Below, piece by piece: positions 60,330 to 64,000 of a DNA stretch of 64,000 nucleotides. The stretch comes from Perca fluviatilis. Lineage: Eukaryota; Chordata; Actinopteri; Perciformes; Percidae. The position numbers and the translations under genes were made by a program. The stretch is taken from NCBI RefSeq assembly GCF_010015445.1, contig NC_053126.1:17562169-17626168 (forward strand), in the 5' to 3' direction. Within the stretch, counting starts at the first letter, position 1; every line of letters starts with the position of its first letter. Below the pieces are notes generated by a model. That model ran no database searches and was not told the origin of the DNA. It worked only from the letters and a program-made list of their open reading frames with translations.

Positions 60330-61224
60330 AAAATAAATTGGGATTCTGATGTGATGAAGTACCTGGGAGTAAATCTTCCAAAACATTTTGCCAAAATTAT
60401 ATCTGTAAATTACGATATTTTAATTTCCAATATCAAATCAGATTTGTCTCGGTGGAATATAATTCAGCACAGAGGGTGGAAGCAGTTAGAATTATCGTAC
60501 TAAGACTTTTATATTTATTTCAAACCATCCCATCTGAACTCTCAAATGGAAAATTCCAGGATCTCGATAGAGTAATATCTAGATTTTACAAGGCGGACAT
60601 AGATAAGACAAATTCAGGTATTCTGAAGGCGTTCTTAATGAGGTACAAGTCAGACCCAGGTCACAGGAATAGCTCCAAATTGTAAAACAAGTTGAATGAG
60701 TTTAGTGGAGAGGACACGATTTATATAAAAGATGATTGGGAAAAGGAAGGAAAATTCACTCAGAAATATGGGAAAAATTAACTAGACAACAATGGAGAAG
60801 CACATCTGCGCTGTCCTGGTGAGAATTTGGGTGGAAGAACCTAATGAGTTATTTTAAAACGCCAGCACAACAGACTTTCTTGAACAATAACATTGCATGC
60901 TGGAGGTCCTGTGGGGAAAAGAAGGCACGTCATTCTCATGTGTTTTGGCAGTGCCCTTTACTTCTGGTCTACTGGAAACAAATTAAAACCTTTATGGAAA
61001 AGGTGTTAAAGGTAGTAATCCCTTTCAAGTTTGAGACTCTGTACCTGGGTTTGAGACCAGAAACTGTTAAGGGATTTGTAAACAAGTATATGTTTAATAT
61101 TATGTTGATAGCCAGTAAGAAAGCCTTTACAAGGAAGTGGTTAACAACAGATGTACCCAAGGTTGAAGATTGGTTTGAGGTTATCCACGATATTTATGTG
61201 ACGGAGAAGCTCACTTTACTGTAA
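60330..61224 (+). pseudogene. L1-type ORF2 C-terminal region
   Basis: L1 ORF2 encodes endonuclease and reverse transcriptase; only the end is here. Readable pieces are MKYLGVNLPKHFAKII and LISNIKSDLSRWNIIQ, then RVEAVRIIVLRLLYLFQTIP in another frame. After more breaks, a 126-codon frame (60844-61224) has CWRSCGEKKARHSHVFWQCP, matching the Cys-rich motif near the end of L1 ORF2 proteins, then LLVYWKQIKTFMEKVL. The order and spacing suit L1/Tx1-like LINEs of fish. Frameshifts and stops make it non-functional. Confidence 0.85.
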
Positions 61225-61430
61225 GACTTGAACAAGATAAATTTAAAAACTGTTGGGCATCCTTGGTTGAATTGATATACTCACTTGGATCAGACTTTAC
61301 TTAATTTATGATGATCTCATTTTATACTTCTCCTCCCCCTAATTTTTTGTTTAAGCTACTCAAATGTTCGTTCACTTAAATTTTTCTCCAGGAGTACATA
61401 TTTTCAACTTATCGTTCTTTCATACTAACT

Positions 61431-61431
<1 letters not shown>

Positions 61432-61471
<40 letters not shown>
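61432..61471. repeat. (TTA)n microsatellite
   Basis: Thirteen TTA/ATT units in the 3' UTR of the L1 fragment. Confidence 0.96.
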
Positions 61472-61472
<1 letters not shown>

Positions 61473-61745
61473 TCACTATTTTAATTATTGTGTCCACTTG
61501 TATAGCCAAGTTCTTTTTTCTTTCTTTTTATTTTTTTATTAACTTTTTTTTTATTATTATTTTTCCTTTCACTCATTTATTTTCTCTGGATTTTCAGTTA
61601 TATTTATTGTCATTCCATTTGTTTCTACGTATTATATTATATTATTTATTTAATTTTTTCTTTAAATCAGAAAAAGATGCATATTTGTTGTGCTGTATTA
61701 TGTACACCAATGTGTTCCTAATACAAATTTGAATAAAATAAAATG

Positions 61746-62569
61746 AGTTAAAGAAGTGCAAAAATGTGATAATGATACAGGAAAACCATTGAATTTAGCA
61801 ATTATTAAAACATATGTTGCAATTGGCTAACATAGCATGAGGAGTGGGGGAATATTCATAATATTCAAACCCCTCTGCTGCCTTCGCTTCTCTCTTAAAG
61901 ATGGTTATCTACTGTATATCAATAGGCCTCCTCACTATTGGCATGACTGGGAGCTGACTCAGCTTAATTACCCTCTGGTCCGACCTTTAAATCACACAAA
62001 TGAGAACAAATAAATAATGACCGGTTAAAGTACCGCTGTCTTAGCACTTTCGTCAAAATCGGTATGCACAAATGAATTGTAAATTTATGGAAATGCAACA
62101 AGCGTGAGAGGAGCGTCTTGCATTTTGGGTGACAAATTGAAAGCAGAGCAACACCCGAGAACTGTCTGCCTGAGTGCCAAGTAAGACAGTTAATCTCTAC
62201 ACTGTCCAGGGCCGCTTAATTCCCACTGAAATGTGGCACACATTTCCCTCTCCTTCCTATTCCCCATGTTCTTCTTCCCTTATCACTATTTGGTGTGCAC
62301 TGACAATGGGAAATTTGACAAAGCTATTGACAGTAACTATTCCACAGTGGGCTAATAACTTCGAGATTTCAGACAATCAGGGGAATATTAAAAAGGATTG
62401 TATTGTAGCCTGAATAGAAAAATACAGTAATGACTGATAGTACGGTATATTATAGCACCATCACCCCAGGAAACCTTTCTTTAATTTGTATTATATATTC
62501 AGTTCGTAATTTATTTTAGAAACCAGTTTAAGGAAATATACCATCCCCACCCATCCAGTTCATCAGTAA
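61746..62569. other. no gene recognised
   Basis: Non-coding DNA between two LINE fossils. Nothing recognisable. Confidence 0.45.
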
Positions 62570-63105
62570 GGGGGAGAAGCCTCCCTCCTCCAAGAAGATC
62601 CTCCTGCAGGCGGCACAATTGCCGCAGGTCGTTTAAACATCCCTGAGGCCTTACATGGTCACAGGGTCTAAGAAGGCGAAGATGAGCATTCTGATTCCAA
62701 TGATGGTCCCGTGGAAAGACGGATGTGAAGAGACCCTGGAGAGGAAAGCCACTAAGTACCAGGACCTGGTCCAACAATGCAGGGACTAAGGGTGGCCGGC
62801 CTGGATATTTCCAGTTGAGGTTGGCTGCAGGGGTTTTCCTACGCAGTAAGTGTGGAAGATGCTCAAAGTTCTGGGAAAAGCAAGAAAGGGAGAGGAAGAC
62901 AGCTGCTCGCAGGTTTGGGAATTCAGCGGAAAGAGCCTCTTGTTGACTCTGGATCAGGAGGAGTTAAGCTGGAAGCCAGGAGAAGATGGGCAGTGACTGG
63001 CCACCACTGCCGACCTGCCAACTGGAGGATATTGTGGTTCAAGCTTGAAACGTCCAGGGATAGTTGGACGCCATGCACCTCATCATCTTCTAAAGCATCT
63101 TCTTA
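62570..63105 (+). pseudogene. C-terminal endonuclease region of an R2-type LINE
   Basis: R2-like LINEs cut their target with a C-terminal restriction-like enzyme of signature RPD ... E. Here one frame reads KGEKPPSSKKILLQAAQLPQ. After a break it reads LRPYMVTGSKKAKMSILIP and MVPWKDGCEETLERKATKY, then QDLVQQCRD, stop, GWPAWIFPVEVGCRGFPTQ, stop, VWKML. The order matches the family's C terminus. The catalytic Asp of RPD is Tyr and the later acidic residue is not evident, so the site is destroyed. Two in-frame stops at conserved positions confirm decay. The reverse transcriptase is absent. Clade assignment is from recall of the motif and needs a protein search. Confidence 0.6.
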
Positions 63106-64000
63106 AACATCTTCCGAAAGCTGCAGTCATGGGAAGGGGACTGAAGGTGTTAGCATCTAGATGTATCTAATACTAGGCCTTTAAATGTTGACCCAAGAGA
63201 CAACAAGCATGAAAATTCAGGACAAAAGCTGCAGTTTGCAGAAACATCTAAACATTATGTCTACCAGCAGACAATTGTAACCTTTATCTTGTTTTTATAG
63301 GGCAAACTTCAATCCTCATATCTCTCTGCACGAGGAACTAAAGATATTTCCTGAAATGTAAAATGTATTGCTTTAAATGTTTATCACACAGATTATATAA
63401 AAAAATACTGTAGCCAGTCTGACATTGCAATACTTGTATAAAAAACCTGAGTCTGCTTTTGTTTGTGGTGTGTGGAATGACTTACGTCCAAACCTCAAGG
63501 TCTCCACATCTGCTGCGAGTACAACAGTTGACAACTTCATTTAGTTGTGCTAAAGCAATGGATCTTGAGCTTGAAGATTTTTACCTCTGGACAGCAAACT
63601 CAATTTGCTGAAGTTTCCATTGATTTTTACCATTTTTTTTGCCTCTTGTATGCTGTGAAATGATTTACAACATAACTTGTTATGGAGCAAGACTGCATTT
63701 CTAAACTAGGGTACACAAAATGTACAACTTTTCAGACAGCTGGGAGTTTTACATGACATGGTAATGTATGCAAATATACATCCAGATTTTGAAGCTTATC
63801 ACACATTTTTGTTGACTAGTCACTTTCAAGGTGAACTTTAGCAGTCGTAGAGAGAGCCAATGACTTTTTGAGAGTCACAACTTTTCAAAGTTAGTGAGCT
63901 AAGGACTCTGATGTTTGACAGCTTTATTAAGTGATCCTGGGATTTTTCTCTTGTGCTTGTTTGGACATAGCATGCTCTTTAAAGTTGCTGCTACAATACA
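63106..64000. other. no gene recognised
   Basis: Ordinary AT-rich DNA to the window edge. No element continues off the end that I can see. Confidence 0.45.

Larger units (their letters stand above)
60184..61745 (+). mobile_element. L1-clade LINE fragment, 5'-truncated
   Basis: It begins inside ORF2 downstream of the RT core. ORF2 C-terminal sequence is followed by a T-rich 3' UTR with (TTA)n and an end rich in aataaaataaaa (61733-61745). The start is approximate. Confidence 0.8.

Noticed and set aside
61364..61732. 122-residue frame rich in Ile and Phe
   Set aside because: Low-complexity translation of a T-rich LINE 3' UTR with (TTA)n.

Overview
This 64 kb window is vertebrate DNA, most likely from a teleost fish, and most likely intergenic or intronic. 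The clade call rests on the mix of repeats: L2-type LINEs with (ATTCA)n tails, a fish-type Tc1 element, hAT, PIF/Harbinger and TTAA-flanked (Kolobok-like) non-autonomous elements, tRNA-derived SINEs, and long CA/GT, TA, TTA and TC microsatellites. The species cannot be named from sequence alone. I recognise no host protein-coding exon, no cellular tRNA or rRNA gene and no CRISPR array. All recognisable coding sequence is decayed transposon protein.

Layout. 0-7.7 kb: plain AT-rich DNA, a SINE head, a Tc1 element with an internally deleted transposase whose right end is replaced by (GT)n, a perfect 37-bp palindrome, and a 0.7 kb inverted-repeat element. 7.8-15.1 kb: a near full-length L2 LINE on the minus strand (ORF1 with esterase motifs, ORF2 with endonuclease and reverse transcriptase, motif A deleted), beside a hAT element with an internal tandem array that is itself inserted in another repeat. 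A 14-bp perfect inverted repeat may bound the whole block.

15.25-21.26 kb: one hAT element, proven by a perfect 8-bp target duplication (ATCTAATC), swollen from about 1 kb to 6 kb by nested insertions. These are a TTAA-flanked element with a possible THAP remnant, a head-to-tail hAT dimer, and two copies of a mariner-like element, one of them inside the dimer. 21.3-31 kb: plain DNA, a 5'-truncated second L2, and a 2.36 kb hAT element (TSD GGTATGTC) containing a 1.15 kb TTAA-flanked giant palindrome.

31-40.6 kb: a tRNA-SINE with a 13-bp target duplication, a second CR1/L2-type LINE on the minus strand, a CA microsatellite, the third mariner-like copy, and a V-SINE-like SINE. 40.6-56 kb: old unclassified repeats, two more TTAA elements, a LINE tail, and a modular repeat block with tandem units at 49.2-50.8 kb. 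56-64 kb: a PIF/Harbinger element inside a TTAA element, a second Harbinger-like element, an L1-clade LINE fossil, and the decayed C-terminal endonuclease region of an R2-type LINE.

The genes do not form a pathway. The interest lies in insertion order, which the target duplications make readable, in three mariner-like copies that keep the same 93-bp intron-like segment, and in large fold-back structures.
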